DNA of 64,000 nucleotides, from assembly GCF_027922145.1 (NCBI RefSeq), contig NZ_BSFC01000043.1, positions 62,001 through 126,000 of the forward strand, written 5' to 3'. The notes below the pieces were generated by a model, which ran no database searches, was not told the DNA's origin, and saw only the letters and a list, made by a program, of their open reading frames with translations. Positions 42,397 to 51,450 of the stretch are shown here, piece after piece; the first letter of the stretch is position 1, and each line of letters starts with the position of its first letter. The translations under genes and the position numbers were made by a program. Source of the DNA: Novosphingobium resinovorum (GTDB lineage: Bacteria > Pseudomonadota > Alphaproteobacteria > Sphingomonadales > Sphingomonadaceae).

Positions 42397-44822
42397 AGAA
42401 CTTTCCAGATGTCCTTGGCGTACTCGGAGATAGTACGGTCCGAGGAGAACCAACCGACGTTGGCGATGTTCCGGATTGCCGAGGCGCGCCAGCCCGCCTT
42501 GTTCTCCCACCGCGCGTCGACTTCGCGCTGGGCGGCGGTGTAGCTGTCGAAATCGGCGGCGCACATGAACCAGTCATGCTCGTAGATGCCGTTGACCAGC
42601 CCTTCGTAGCGGTGCGGATCGTCGTGCGAGAACACGCCCGAGGCGATGGCCGACAGGGCCTGCCCCAGTTCGCGCGATTCCTCGATGATGGCGCGGGGGT
42701 TGTAGCCCTCGGCACGCTTGGCGGCGACTTCCTCGGCGGTCAGGCCGAAGATGACGATGTTCTCGTCGCCGACGTGCTCCTTGATCTCGACGTTGGCGCC
42801 GTCGAGCGTGCCGATCGTCAGCGCGCCGTTGAGGGCGAATTTCATGTTGCCCGTGCCCGAGGCTTCCATGCCCGCGGTCGAGATCTGCTCCGACAGGTCG
42901 GCGGCGGGGATGATCCGCTCGGCCAGGCTGACATTGTAGTTGGGCACGTAGACGACCTTGAGCAGCCCGCCCACCGAGGGGTCGGAATTGATGCGCCGGG
43001 CGATGTCGTTCGCCAGCTTGATGATGAGCTTGGCGTTGTGATAGCTCGACGCGGCCTTGCCGCCGAAGATCTTGACGCGCGGCACCCAGTCGCGCTCCGG
43101 GTGGCTGCGGATCTGGTCGTAGAGCGCGACCGTCTCGATCAGGTTGAGCAGCTGGCGTTTGTATTCGTGGATGCGCTTGATCTGGACGTCGAACATCGCG
43201 TCGGGATCGAGGCGGATGCCCATCGTGCGCTTGATGTAGTCCGCCAGCGCGACCTTGTTCGATCGCTTGACCTCCGCGATGCGCTCACCCAGCGCGGCGT
43301 CGTCCGCCAGCGCGTTGAGGTCGGACAGCTTCGCCGCGTCGTCCAGGAATTCAGGGCCGATGGCGTCCCTGATGACCTTGGTGAGCCCGGGATTGCACTG
43401 CTGCAGCCAGCGGCGCGGGGTGACGCCGTTGGTCTTGTTGTTGATCCGGCTCGGGTAGAGCGCGTGGAGATCGGCGAAGACCGTCTCTTTCATCAGATCG
43501 GTATGCAGCGCGGCGACGCCGTTGATCGAGTGCGCGCCCACGAACGCGAGGTTCGCCATGCGCACGCGGCGCTCCCCGCTCTCGTCGATGAGGCTGATCG
43601 CGGCGATCTGCGCGTCGGTCAGGCCCGCCTTGCGCGCTTCGCGCAGGACGCGGCTGTTGATCGCGTAGATGATCTGCATGTGGCGCGGCAGCAGGCGCTC
43701 GAACAGCGGCAGCGGCCAGGTTTCCAGCGCCTCGGGCAGAAGGGTGTGGTTGGTGTAGGAGATGGTCTTCTTGGTGACCTCCCACGCCTCGTTGAACTCC
43801 AGCCCTTCGAGGTCGACCAGAACGCGCATCAGTTCGGCGACGGCGACCGAGGGATGCGTGTCGTTGAGCTGGATCGCGGCCTTGTCCGGCAGGGTGCGGA
43901 TATCGCCCTCGTACTGGACGTGGCGGCGCACGATGTCCTGGATCGAGGCGGCGGTGAAGAAATACTCCTGCCGCAGCCGAAGCTCCTGGCCCGCCGGGCT
44001 GGAGTCGGCCGGATAGAGCACGCGCACCAGCGCCTCGGCCCGCACCTTCTCCGCCAGCGCGCCGAAGTGGTCGCCGGCGTTAAAGGCGTCGAGCTTCAGC
44101 GGGTCGATCGGGTTGGCGGTCCACAGCCGCAGCGTGTTGACGCGCTTGCCGCGCCAGCCGACCACCGGGGTATCGACGGCGGTGGCGTCCACTTCCTCGG
44201 CCGCGTTCCACATGACACCGTCGCCCTTGGCGATTACCTCACCGCCGAAGCCGATGCGGTAGGTGCTCTCCAGCCGCTCGAACTCCCACGGGTTGCCGTG
44301 AGCGAGCCATGTCTCGGGCAGTTCGACCTGCCAGCCGTCGTCGATGCGCTGGCGGAACATGCCGTTCACGTAGCGGATGCCGTAGCCGTAAGCCGGAATG
44401 TCGAGCGTCGCGAGGCTCTCCATGAAGCACGCCGCCAGACGCCCGAGGCCGCCGTTGCCGAGCGCCGCGTCGGGCTCCAACTCCTCCAGTTCGGCAAGGT
44501 CGAGGCCGAAGGAAGCGAGGGCCTTCTCCATGTCGCGCGTGACGCCCAGGTTCGAGAGCGCGTCGCGCAGCAGGCGACCGATCAGGAACTCCATCGAGAG
44601 GTAGTAGACGCGCTTGCCGCCCGCCTCGTACGTCCGCTGGGTCGATTCGATCCACGCGTCGATGATGTGATCGCGCAAGGTCAGGATCGAGGATGCGTAC
44701 CAGTCATGCTGCTTGGCCGCGCGCTGATCCTTGCCGATGCGGCGACGCAGGACGCGCAGGATGTCCTTTTCCATCTGCGAGACGGCGTCTTGCTTGATGT
44801 CGGACACGGGTTCGCTGGCCAT
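42393..44822 (-). CDS. glgP: Glycogen/starch phosphorylase GlgP
   Basis: 809 aa GT35 phosphorylase that releases glucose-1-phosphate from glycogen chains. YYLSMEFLIGRLLRDAL near the N-terminus, NGVTPRRWL, KIFGGKAASSYHNAKLI and the PLP-Lys region EASGTGNMKFALNGALTIGT are conserved. ATG 44822 has GGAG 7 nt upstream; a GTG two codons earlier is less likely. It is the first gene of the operon, so degradation and synthesis genes are co-transcribed. The 219 nt upstream (44823-45041) should hold the promoter; no clear motif was seen. Confidence 0.97.
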   Translation of the reverse strand: MASEPVSDIKQDAVSQMEKDILRVLRRRIGKDQRAAKQHDWYASSILTLRDHIIDAWIESTQRTYEAGGKRVYYLSMEFLIGRLLRDALSNLGVTRDMEKALASFGLDLAELEELEPDAALGNGGLGRLAACFMESLATLDIPAYGYGIRYVNGMFRQRIDDGWQVELPETWLAHGNPWEFERLESTYRIGFGGEVIAKGDGVMWNAAEEVDATAVDTPVVGWRGKRVNTLRLWTANPIDPLKLDAFNAGDHFGALAEKVRAEALVRVLYPADSSPAGQELRLRQEYFFTAASIQDIVRRHVQYEGDIRTLPDKAAIQLNDTHPSVAVAELMRVLVDLEGLEFNEAWEVTKKTISYTNHTLLPEALETWPLPLFERLLPRHMQIIYAINSRVLREARKAGLTDAQIAAISLIDESGERRVRMANLAFVGAHSINGVAALHTDLMKETVFADLHALYPSRINNKTNGVTPRRWLQQCNPGLTKVIRDAIGPEFLDDAAKLSDLNALADDAALGERIAEVKRSNKVALADYIKRTMGIRLDPDAMFDVQIKRIHEYKRQLLNLIETVALYDQIRSHPERDWVPRVKIFGGKAASSYHNAKLIIKLANDIARRINSDPSVGGLLKVVYVPNYNVSLAERIIPAADLSEQISTAGMEASGTGNMKFALNGALTIGTLDGANVEIKEHVGDENIVIFGLTAEEVAAKRAEGYNPRAIIEESRELGQALSAIASGVFSHDDPHRYEGLVNGIYEHDWFMCAADFDSYTAAQREVDARWENKAGWRASAIRNIANVGWFSSDRTISEYAKDIWKVL

Positions 44823-45041
44823 GAGCACACTCCATAGCAGGCCATGCCGACGTACCGAATACGGCTCGACGGGACGGGCCGGTTGATGCCAGGACGAAGG
44901 CGACGCCCCCTTCCCGTTCCTAAGGAGTAATGGCTAGCACAGGCTTGCGATGCGGCAAGAGAGATTGTGCAGTGCGGCAATGATTTTCCTGCCCGGGAAA
45001 GACCGGAGCCGCGCAAGGCAGCCCCGGCCTCCTGCATGGAC

Positions 45042-45764
45042 CTAGCGGTCCTCCTCCCAGGTGCAGTCCTTGATCTCGATGCCGAGGTCGGCGACCAGCT
45101 TGCGCATGCCGAGGACGTCGAACAGCACTTCGCCCTCGCCGATACGGCGGCGGAACTCGACCTCGTTGGCTGCGCGGGCCTCGGCATTCGTGACGGCCAG
45201 TTCCAGCAGCGCGCGCGGGATCACCAGAACGCCGTCCGAATCGCCGACGATCAGGTCGCCCGGCTCCACCAGCACGCTATCGACCACGATCGGCACGTTG
45301 ACCGCAGCCGGGCCGCGCTTCTTGGGGTGTTCGGGAGAGACGGCGGTAGACCAGACCGGATAGCCGAGGTCCCGGATCGCATCGACGTCGCGCGTGGCGC
45401 CATGGACGACGGTGCCGACGAGGCCCTTCTTCTGCGCGAACGTGCAAGCGACGTCGCCCCACAGCGCGCCCTGATGCCCGCCACCGTTGGTCAGGACCAG
45501 CACGTCGCCCGCCTCGGCGGTATAAAGTGCGGCATGGATGGCGAGGTTATCGCCCGGGAAATTCCACGCCGTCACCGCCGGACCGCAGACCTTCTGGCCG
45601 GGCGCGATGGGGACCATGGCCGGGCTCATCAGGCACATGCGCCCGGCGATCTCGCCAAGGCCTTCGTGCAGGTCGGCGATGCCGAACTTCGCGGCGCGGG
45701 CGATGAGCGCCGGGTCGGGGCGGTGCACCCTGGCATAGATCACGGACTTGGTGGGCGCGGTCAC
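45042..45764 (-). CDS. RraA-family aldolase (HMG/CHA aldolase-like)
   Basis: 240 aa, RraA-like fold. The signature GxxxH...G(A)TRD is visible: NGGGHQGALWGDVACTFAQ and GTVVHGATRDVDAI, the Arg and Asp that bind substrate and metal in 4-hydroxy-4-methyl-2-oxoglutarate / 4-carboxy-4-hydroxy-2-oxoadipate aldolases. Pyruvate is the usual product. It is translationally coupled (ATGA) to the upstream dehydrogenase, so both act in one pathway. The exact substrate cannot be told from sequence. Confidence 0.85.
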   Translation of the reverse strand: MTAPTKSVIYARVHRPDPALIARAAKFGIADLHEGLGEIAGRMCLMSPAMVPIAPGQKVCGPAVTAWNFPGDNLAIHAALYTAEAGDVLVLTNGGGHQGALWGDVACTFAQKKGLVGTVVHGATRDVDAIRDLGYPVWSTAVSPEHPKKRGPAAVNVPIVVDSVLVEPGDLIVGDSDGVLVIPRALLELAVTNAEARAANEVEFRRRIGEGEVLFDVLGMRKLVADLGIEIKDCTWEEDR

Positions 45765-46723
45765 GGCAGAACCTCCGGGTTGAGCAGGGTGGCGGGGACT
45801 TCGCCCCGGCTGACGGTGTCGATGACGGCGGCGACATGAAGCGCCATGTCCTTCATCCCCGCCTCGGTCACGCCCGCGACGTGGGGCGAGAGCAGGCAGT
45901 TGGAGAGGCCGAACAACGGGTGGTCGGCAGCGGGCGGTTCGGCCTCGAACACGTCGATACCCGCGCCCGCGATCTGGCCGCAGCGCAGCGCCTCGGCCAG
46001 CGCTGCCTCGTTGACGATCCCTCCGCGAGAGCAGTTCACCAGCAGCGCGTGCGGCTTCATCATGCCCAGCTCGACGGTATCGATGAGGTTGCGGGTGCCC
46101 TCGGTCAGGGGCACGTGAATGGATACGATGTCGCAGCCGAGCACGCCCGTCAGGTCTGCCGGTTCGACACCTGCGGCGCGCACTTCAGCATCGGACACCA
46201 CAGGATCAAAGGCCAGCACCTCACACCCGAACCCGGCGCCGCAGATCTTGGCGACTTGCCGGGCGATCCGGCCGAAGCCGATCAGACCGACGCGGGCACC
46301 GGTGAGGTCGCCGAGGCGGATGCCCCAACGTTCGTCCCAGCGCCCCTCGCGCACGAGGGCATCCATGTCGCGCGTGCGGCGCAGCAGGCCGAGCATCAGC
46401 GAAACCGAGCCCTCTGCCACGGCGGTGGAGTTGTTGCCGCCCGGCGTGTTGGCGACCATCACCCCTTGCTGGGTAGCGGCAGGAATGGCGATGTTGTCCA
46501 CACCCGCGCCATGCTTCACGATGGCCTTGAGGCCGCGCATCGCGCCGAAGATATCCGGCCCCAGCGGGCTGGTGCGGATGACGAGCACGGTCGTTTCGGC
46601 CACGCTGGGATCGTCGAGTCCGATGACATCATGCGCCGCCGCGATGCGCTCCACTCCTGACGGATGGATCGGATCGACGATGCAGACGCGCTCTCGGGAG
46701 GGGGTGGGAGTGTCCTTGGGCAT
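45761..46723 (-). CDS. NAD-dependent D-2-hydroxyacid dehydrogenase
   Basis: 320 aa of the phosphoglycerate dehydrogenase-like family. The Rossmann motif is VGLIGFGRIARQVAKI; catalytic residues are Arg in LLVNCSRGGIVNE, Glu in IDVFEAEPP and His in LLSPHVAGVT. There is no C-terminal ACT domain, so serine biosynthesis is less likely than oxidation or reduction of a sugar-acid intermediate. It begins at ATG 46723 and is divergent from the SMP-30 gene. The palindromic GATGTATACCATC lies 8-20 nt upstream of the start. Confidence 0.9.
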   Translation of the reverse strand: MPKDTPTPSRERVCIVDPIHPSGVERIAAAHDVIGLDDPSVAETTVLVIRTSPLGPDIFGAMRGLKAIVKHGAGVDNIAIPAATQQGVMVANTPGGNNSTAVAEGSVSLMLGLLRRTRDMDALVREGRWDERWGIRLGDLTGARVGLIGFGRIARQVAKICGAGFGCEVLAFDPVVSDAEVRAAGVEPADLTGVLGCDIVSIHVPLTEGTRNLIDTVELGMMKPHALLVNCSRGGIVNEAALAEALRCGQIAGAGIDVFEAEPPAADHPLFGLSNCLLSPHVAGVTEAGMKDMALHVAAVIDTVSRGEVPATLLNPEVLP

Positions 46724-46730
46724 TGTTCTT

Positions 46731-46743
46731 GATGTATACCATC
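46731..46743. promoter_or_regulatory. Putative GntR (FCD) operator
   Basis: GATGTATACCATC, read on the other strand as GATGGTATACATC, resembles the TGGTATACCA-type operators of FCD-subfamily GntR regulators. It lies in the 150-nt divergent promoter region of the dehydrogenase and SMP-30 genes. A GntR gene is encoded 2 kb away. A weaker related sequence, TTGGATACGA, occurs at 49180-49189 near the GntR gene start. Confidence 0.45.
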
Positions 46744-46873
46744 GGGGCGATTTTGGAGGGCCTGACGGTGAAAGGCCTTTAGCTTACGGTCAAGCTGCAA
46801 TACGGTTGGCGACTTATAATATGTATCCGATCCGGGCACTTCCCGTCCGGGCGATCAATCGAAGGAGAGGACG

Positions 46874-47797
46874 ATGTTCGCCGCCCCGCCCGCCGTCACC
46901 GCGGAAGTGTTCTGCCGTATTCCCGACAAGTTTCGCCGCTTCGGCGAAAGCACGCAGTGGGCGCAGGTCCAGCTTCACGGCGCCGCCGCGCCGGTGTTCC
47001 TCGAAGGGCCGGTCTTCGATGCGGCGGGCAACCTGTGGGTCACCGACATTCCCTGGGGACGGCTGTTCCGGATCAGCCCGGACGGTGAATGTGAAGTCGG
47101 CTTCGAGTACGATGGCCAGCCCAACGGCATGAAATTCCTGAGCGACGGACGCCTGCTGGTGGCCGATCACCACAAGGGCATGGTCATCTGCGACCCTGCC
47201 AGCGGCAAGGCGGAGACGTGGTTCGACCGCTATCTGCTCGAACCGTTCCTGGGCTGCAACGACCTGACGATCGCGAAGAACGGCGACATCTGGTTCACCG
47301 ATCAGGGCCAGTCTGGCTGGCAGAACCCCAACGGCCGCCTGTTCCGCGTCCGCGCCGGGACCGGACGGCTGGAACTGATGCTGGACGGGATTCCCAGCCC
47401 CAACGGCCTCGTGCTCAACAAGGCGGAGACCGCGCTTTACCTTGCCGTGACGCGCGCCAATGCGGTGTGGCGTTGTCCTCTCGTCAATGACGGCGAGGTG
47501 ATCTCCAAGGTCGGGACCTATATCCAGCTTTCCGGCGGCTCCGGCCCGGACGGGCTGACCATCGACGAGAACGACAACCTCGTCGTCTGCCATGTGGGCT
47601 TCGGCGCGGTGTGGCTGTTCTCCGACCGGGGCGAGCCGATGCTGCGGATCGATGTTCCGGAAGGGCGCTACACCACCAACGCGGCCTACGGCGGGCCTGG
47701 GAACAGGTGGTTGTTCTTCACGGAATCGAGCACGGGGACGGTCTACAAGGTCGAGATGCCGGTAGCCGGGCGGGAGATCTACGAGGCAACGATTTAA
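46874..47797 (+). CDS. SMP-30/gluconolactonase-family lactonase
   Basis: 307 aa six-bladed propeller enzyme. Metal ligands typical of the family are visible: Glu in FLEGPVFD, Asn in PSPNGLVLN and Asp in GSGPDGLTID. It is expected to open a sugar lactone to the acid, feeding the neighbouring dehydrogenase and aldolase. ATG 46874 has AAGGAGAGG 3-5 nt upstream. No signal peptide. Confidence 0.9.
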   Translation: MFAAPPAVTAEVFCRIPDKFRRFGESTQWAQVQLHGAAAPVFLEGPVFDAAGNLWVTDIPWGRLFRISPDGECEVGFEYDGQPNGMKFLSDGRLLVADHHKGMVICDPASGKAETWFDRYLLEPFLGCNDLTIAKNGDIWFTDQGQSGWQNPNGRLFRVRAGTGRLELMLDGIPSPNGLVLNKAETALYLAVTRANAVWRCPLVNDGEVISKVGTYIQLSGGSGPDGLTIDENDNLVVCHVGFGAVWLFSDRGEPMLRIDVPEGRYTTNAAYGGPGNRWLFFTESSTGTVYKVEMPVAGREIYEATI

Positions 47798-47800
47798 AGA

Positions 47801-47925
47801 TCCTCCCCGAGCTTGCTCGGGGAGGGGGACCGCCGACGTAGTCGGTGGTGGAGGGGGAGAGTTCGAACATTCCCCCTCCGTCGGCCCTGACGGGCTGCCA
47901 CCTCCCCGAGACAAGCTCGGGGAGG
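47801..47925. repeat. Nested palindromic intergenic repeat (class 3)
   Basis: CCTCCCCGAG...CTCGGGGAGG hairpins occur at both ends (47802-47825 and 47900-47925) with complementary GGGGGAG/TCCCCC segments inside. The whole element folds on itself and separates the convergent SMP-30 and GlcG-like genes, so it may also terminate transcription. Confidence 0.85.
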
Positions 47926-47927
47926 AA

Positions 47928-48353
47928 TTAGGCGGCTGTCAGGCCTGCCGCTGCAATGCCCGCGAAGGCCGCTTCCTCATCCTTGTCCGAGAGGTCGCCG
48001 CTCACGCCGACCGCGCCGAGCAGCACGCCTGCTTCGTCGCGGATCAACACGCCGCCTGCCGCCGGGATCAGCTTGCCGTGCCACGCGGCCGACAGCGCCG
48101 CCATGAATTGCGGGCGTTCCGCCGCCATGTCGCCGAGCTTGCGGCTGGACACGCCCATCGCCAGCGCGCCCGCCGCCTTGCCCGCGGCAATGTCGGGGCG
48201 GCCGTAGCCCGAGCCGTCCTCGCGCTCCATGGCGACGAGGTGGCCGCCGGCGTCGAGCACCACGACGGTCAGCGGATTGAGCCCCATTTCGCGCCCCTTG
48301 GCACGAGTGGCGGCGATAAGGCTGCGGGACTGGTCGAGGGTAATCATGCGCAC
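47928..48353 (-). CDS. GlcG/HbpS-like protein
   Basis: 141 aa, GlcG/HbpS (DUF336) family. It has LTVVVLDAGGHLVAMERED near the N-terminus and GGVLIRDEAGVLLGAVGVSG in the second half, the typical signature. Members bind haem or corrinoid, or act as accessory proteins of catabolic loci; here the context is a small acid/lactone pathway. The start is GTG 48353 (AGGAG 5 nt upstream), with ATG 48347 as an alternative. Confidence 0.9.
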   Translation of the reverse strand: MRMITLDQSRSLIAATRAKGREMGLNPLTVVVLDAGGHLVAMEREDGSGYGRPDIAAGKAAGALAMGVSSRKLGDMAAERPQFMAALSAAWHGKLIPAAGGVLIRDEAGVLLGAVGVSGDLSDKDEEAAFAGIAAAGLTAA

Positions 48354-48434
48354 AGGTTCTCCTGAATCGGTGGGCGAACCTTGGGGAAGGCGGCCCCTGC
48401 CTGCCCGTCCTGCGCGGCTTTTACAAGCGCCTGC

Positions 48435-49163
48435 CTACTCCGCCGCGAGCGGTATCGCCCCGCCGTCGCCGATCAGGTGCCCGTAGCGCAGCAAGCTGGT
48501 GCGGGTGCGGCGGATGTGCATGACGAGGGCGGCCTGAGCGGTCTCGACCTCGCGCTTGGCGATGGCGTCGTAGAGCAGCTGGTGCTCCAGATCGTGCGTG
48601 CGTCCACCCGGGCTCTTCGTTCCCGGCGTGGCGCTCGCCGCTGCCCCTGACATCGCCAGCTTCATGTAGGCGCGGCGATAGCTTTGCGTCGTGTCCCAGA
48701 CCCGCTCGACGATCTGCGCGAGCAATGGCGTCGAGTGGCGGCGATAGGTGATCCAGTGGAATTCGCGGCCGAGCGCGATCGCTTCGTCGATGTCGGCGGT
48801 CTGCTCGTTGCGCTCCATGACGGCGCGCAAGTCGGCGAGGTCGGCTTCGGTCAGGTGCGGGACGCTGTCGGCAAGGAGCAGCGGCTCTATCCTTTCGCGG
48901 ATTTCGTAAGACACCTCGAGGTCGCGGCGCGTCAGGCTGGTGACCCGCGCGCCCGCATTCGCGCGCATGGTGACCAGCCCGCGCGCCTCGAGGATGCGCA
49001 AGGCATCGCGCACCGGAATGCGGCTGGTGGCCAGTTCGTCTGCCAGTTCGTCCTGCTTGATCCGTGCACCGGGAGGCAGTGCTCCCGATAGGATACGTTC
49101 GGCTAGAATATCGGCGACGCGCTGGCTGGCGACGCCCTGGGGAACGGTAAGGTCTCTGGTCAT
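48435..49163 (-). CDS. GntR-family (FCD) transcriptional regulator
   Basis: 242 aa. An N-terminal winged helix (RVADILAERILSGALPPGAR, then KQDELADELATSRIPVRDAL and ILEARGLV) precedes a helical FCD ligand domain with the metal-binding His residues (REFHWITYRRHSTP and LEHQLLYDAI). Likely represses the adjacent lactonase/dehydrogenase/aldolase genes and responds to a pathway acid. ATG 49163 is chosen because it begins at the usual distance from the helix-turn-helix and leaves the TTGGATACGA site upstream; ATG 49199 is possible. Confidence 0.93.
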   Translation of the reverse strand: MTRDLTVPQGVASQRVADILAERILSGALPPGARIKQDELADELATSRIPVRDALRILEARGLVTMRANAGARVTSLTRRDLEVSYEIRERIEPLLLADSVPHLTEADLADLRAVMERNEQTADIDEAIALGREFHWITYRRHSTPLLAQIVERVWDTTQSYRRAYMKLAMSGAAASATPGTKSPGGRTHDLEHQLLYDAIAKREVETAQAALVMHIRRTRTSLLRYGHLIGDGGAIPLAAE

Positions 49164-49324
49164 GGCGTCGCTTCGCGTTTTGGATACGATCAGCGGCATA
49201 GACCGTTACGAAGGGGGCGCAAAGAGGTACGTGACGGCGCTCAAGAGAGATGAAGTCGCGAAGGGAGGACGGCGTAGACGTCGCCGCGCCGTCCTCCCTG
49301 CGCCGTCCTCCCTGTCTTTCGGGA

Positions 49325-51376
49325 TCAGAACATGGTTCGCAGGCCGAACACCACGTTGCGCCCGCGTAGCGGGGAGGCGTCCTTGATGAAGGATGCGTGG
49401 TTGAAGGCGAGGGCATTCGTCAGGTTGGTGCCGCGCACATAGAGTTCGGCCGACTGCTCGCCGAGAGCCAGCTTGTAGGAGACTGTGGCGTTGACCATGT
49501 CGTAACCCGGCGTGCGCGTCTCGTAGGAGGAGATGCGGCTCTGCTCGAAGACGCGAAAGTATTCGGCGTTCACGGCGAAGCCCGCCACCGCGACGTCGCC
49601 GCGCGCGCCGAGACGTCCCGCTGGGATGCGCGGCAGGTTACCGCCTTCATCCTTGAACTTCGCGCGCACGTAATCGCCGAAAACGGCAAGCCCGATGGTC
49701 GGCGAGAACTGATGGTGGACCTCGCCGTCGATGCCGGTGAAGGTGGCGTCGTGCGCGGTGTACCTGATGAGGCGGAAGTCCTCGAAGCGGTCCAGCGTCT
49801 CGGCGTAGATGTAACCGTCGAAGTCCTGGTGATAGGCGCCCAGCGTGAAGTGCGTGTCGCCCAGCGACTTGCGAAGGGTCACGTCGATGGAGTGTGCCGT
49901 TTCCTTGCCCAGCGTCGCGTCGCCCAGTTCATAGGTATTGGTCGCAAGGTGCACGCCGCGCGCGAACAGTTCCTGTGCCATCGGCGCACGTTGCGACCGG
50001 GCGAGCGAGAGCGCGACCGAATAACCGTTGCCGGCTTCCCAGATTGCCGCGCCGGAGAGCGAGAACGGATTGTGCTCGGCGCGGCGGTTCAGCGTCGTCT
50101 CGATCCTCTGCCACTCCTGCCGCACGGCGCCTTCGAAGCGGACGGGACCGAACTGGAGCGTTTCGAAGAGGAACAGACCGGTGTTCGTCGTCTTGCTCTC
50201 GGGCAGATAGGCCTCGGTGCCGATGGCGCTGAAGTCGCTCCGGGCGTGCTGGACGCCGAAAGTGCCGCGAAGTCCCGCCAGCGGCTTGTGCGTCAGTTCA
50301 AGGCGGACATCGTGCGCCTTGTTGCGGAAAGTCGTCGCGACCTCGTCATGTTCCAGTTCCTCGTGGCGGTACGTGGTCATGCCCGCGCGGAAGCGCACCC
50401 GCTCGAAACCGGGAAGCGGCTCTTCGTAGTCGCTGCGGATGTCGATTCGCTCGCTGCGCAGGCGCACGTAGGGCACTTCGTCATGGCCCTCTTCGTCGTG
50501 GTCGTGGTCGTGATCGTGGCCATCATCGTGATCGGCGTGGTCATCGTGGCCGCCGCAGTGGAGGCTGGCGCCGTGCGGGTGGCAGTCCTCGTAGTCGTGG
50601 CTGTGGCCGGGCAGTCCGTATTCGCTGGCCTGCCGGGTATAGGCTGCGCCGATATATCCCCGCTCGCCGACCCAGGCGCCGCCGACGGACCACGTCGAGG
50701 TGTCGTTGTAGGAGCCGTCGACGCGACGGTCGCCGAAGCGCGAGGGAACGCGATAGTCGTCGCTGGAACGGGCGACGCCTTCCACGCGAACGGCGAAGTT
50801 GCCGATGGCGCCGGTCATGCCGCCCACCAGTGACTGTTCGTTGTCCGCCGTGCCGAGACGCGCTTCCGCGACCGCTGCGACGCCATTGGCCGGCAGGGCC
50901 GTGGGAATCCTGCTGTCGAGCACGTTAACCGCGCCGCCGATCGCACCGCCGCCGTAAAGCAGCGTCGCCGGTCCGCGCAGAACCTCGATTCCGCGCATCA
51001 GCAGCGGCTCGGCCACGACCGCATGATCCGGAGAGACCTGCGAGGCGTCCTGGATCTGCGAGGCGTCGGACAGGACCTGCACGCGCGGCGCGGTCTGGCC
51101 GCGGATGACCGGGCGGCTCGCACCGCCGCCGAAGTTGTCGAAGTTGACGCCGGGCTGCCCGGCCAGCGTCTCTCCCAGCGTCGCCTGACGGCGGTGGACA
51201 AGCTCGTCTCCGCCCAGCGTCAGGACCGGCGTGACGGTCTCGTCCGCGCGCTGCTGCAGCGCCGTCGCCGTGACCACGATGTCATCGGCGCGGTGCGCCT
51301 TAGTCGATTGCGCGAGGGCCGCCGGAGCGACGATGCAAGCGGTTGCGACCGAGGCCAGAAGTATTCCGTGTTTCAT
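49325..51376 (-). CDS. TonB-dependent receptor with His-rich loop (ZnuD-like zinc receptor)
   Basis: 683 aa outer-membrane receptor: signal peptide (about 1-22), TonB box region DDIVVTATAL, plug with RPVIRGQTAPRVQVLSD and EVLRGPATLLYGGGAIGGAV, and a 22-strand barrel ending in LRTMF. Between residues about 258 and 298 an extracellular loop holds 13 His, 2 Cys and many Asp/Glu (HDDHADHDDGHDHDHDHDEE). Such loops are the mark of ZnuD-type zinc receptors. A Zur-box-like palindrome lies about 50 nt upstream of ATG 51376. It is adjacent to a DUF1826 gene and a second receptor. Confidence 0.9.
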   Translation of the reverse strand: MKHGILLASVATACIVAPAALAQSTKAHRADDIVVTATALQQRADETVTPVLTLGGDELVHRRQATLGETLAGQPGVNFDNFGGGASRPVIRGQTAPRVQVLSDASQIQDASQVSPDHAVVAEPLLMRGIEVLRGPATLLYGGGAIGGAVNVLDSRIPTALPANGVAAVAEARLGTADNEQSLVGGMTGAIGNFAVRVEGVARSSDDYRVPSRFGDRRVDGSYNDTSTWSVGGAWVGERGYIGAAYTRQASEYGLPGHSHDYEDCHPHGASLHCGGHDDHADHDDGHDHDHDHDEEGHDEVPYVRLRSERIDIRSDYEEPLPGFERVRFRAGMTTYRHEELEHDEVATTFRNKAHDVRLELTHKPLAGLRGTFGVQHARSDFSAIGTEAYLPESKTTNTGLFLFETLQFGPVRFEGAVRQEWQRIETTLNRRAEHNPFSLSGAAIWEAGNGYSVALSLARSQRAPMAQELFARGVHLATNTYELGDATLGKETAHSIDVTLRKSLGDTHFTLGAYHQDFDGYIYAETLDRFEDFRLIRYTAHDATFTGIDGEVHHQFSPTIGLAVFGDYVRAKFKDEGGNLPRIPAGRLGARGDVAVAGFAVNAEYFRVFEQSRISSYETRTPGYDMVNATVSYKLALGEQSAELYVRGTNLTNALAFNHASFIKDASPLRGRNVVFGLRTMF

Positions 51377-51426
51377 GCCGAATTGTCCCCTCTAGGCTTG
51401 AGGGGTGGCCGTTAGATCATAATGAG

Positions 51427-51438
51427 ATGATATAACAT
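51427..51438. promoter_or_regulatory. Zur-box-like palindrome upstream of the His-rich receptor
   Basis: ATGATATAACAT is near-palindromic (10 of 12 positions) and close to the ATGTTATAACAT core of proteobacterial Zur boxes. It lies in an AT-rich stretch about 50 nt before the receptor start, where it could block RNA polymerase under zinc-replete conditions. Confidence 0.5.
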
Positions 51439-51450
51439 AAGATTTATATT

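Noticed and set aside
49894..50833. Plus-strand Val-rich stretch opposite the His-rich receptor loop that looks like a membrane helix
   Set aside because: It is the reverse of His/Asp codons (GTGGTC repeats) and lies inside a certain TonB-receptor gene.
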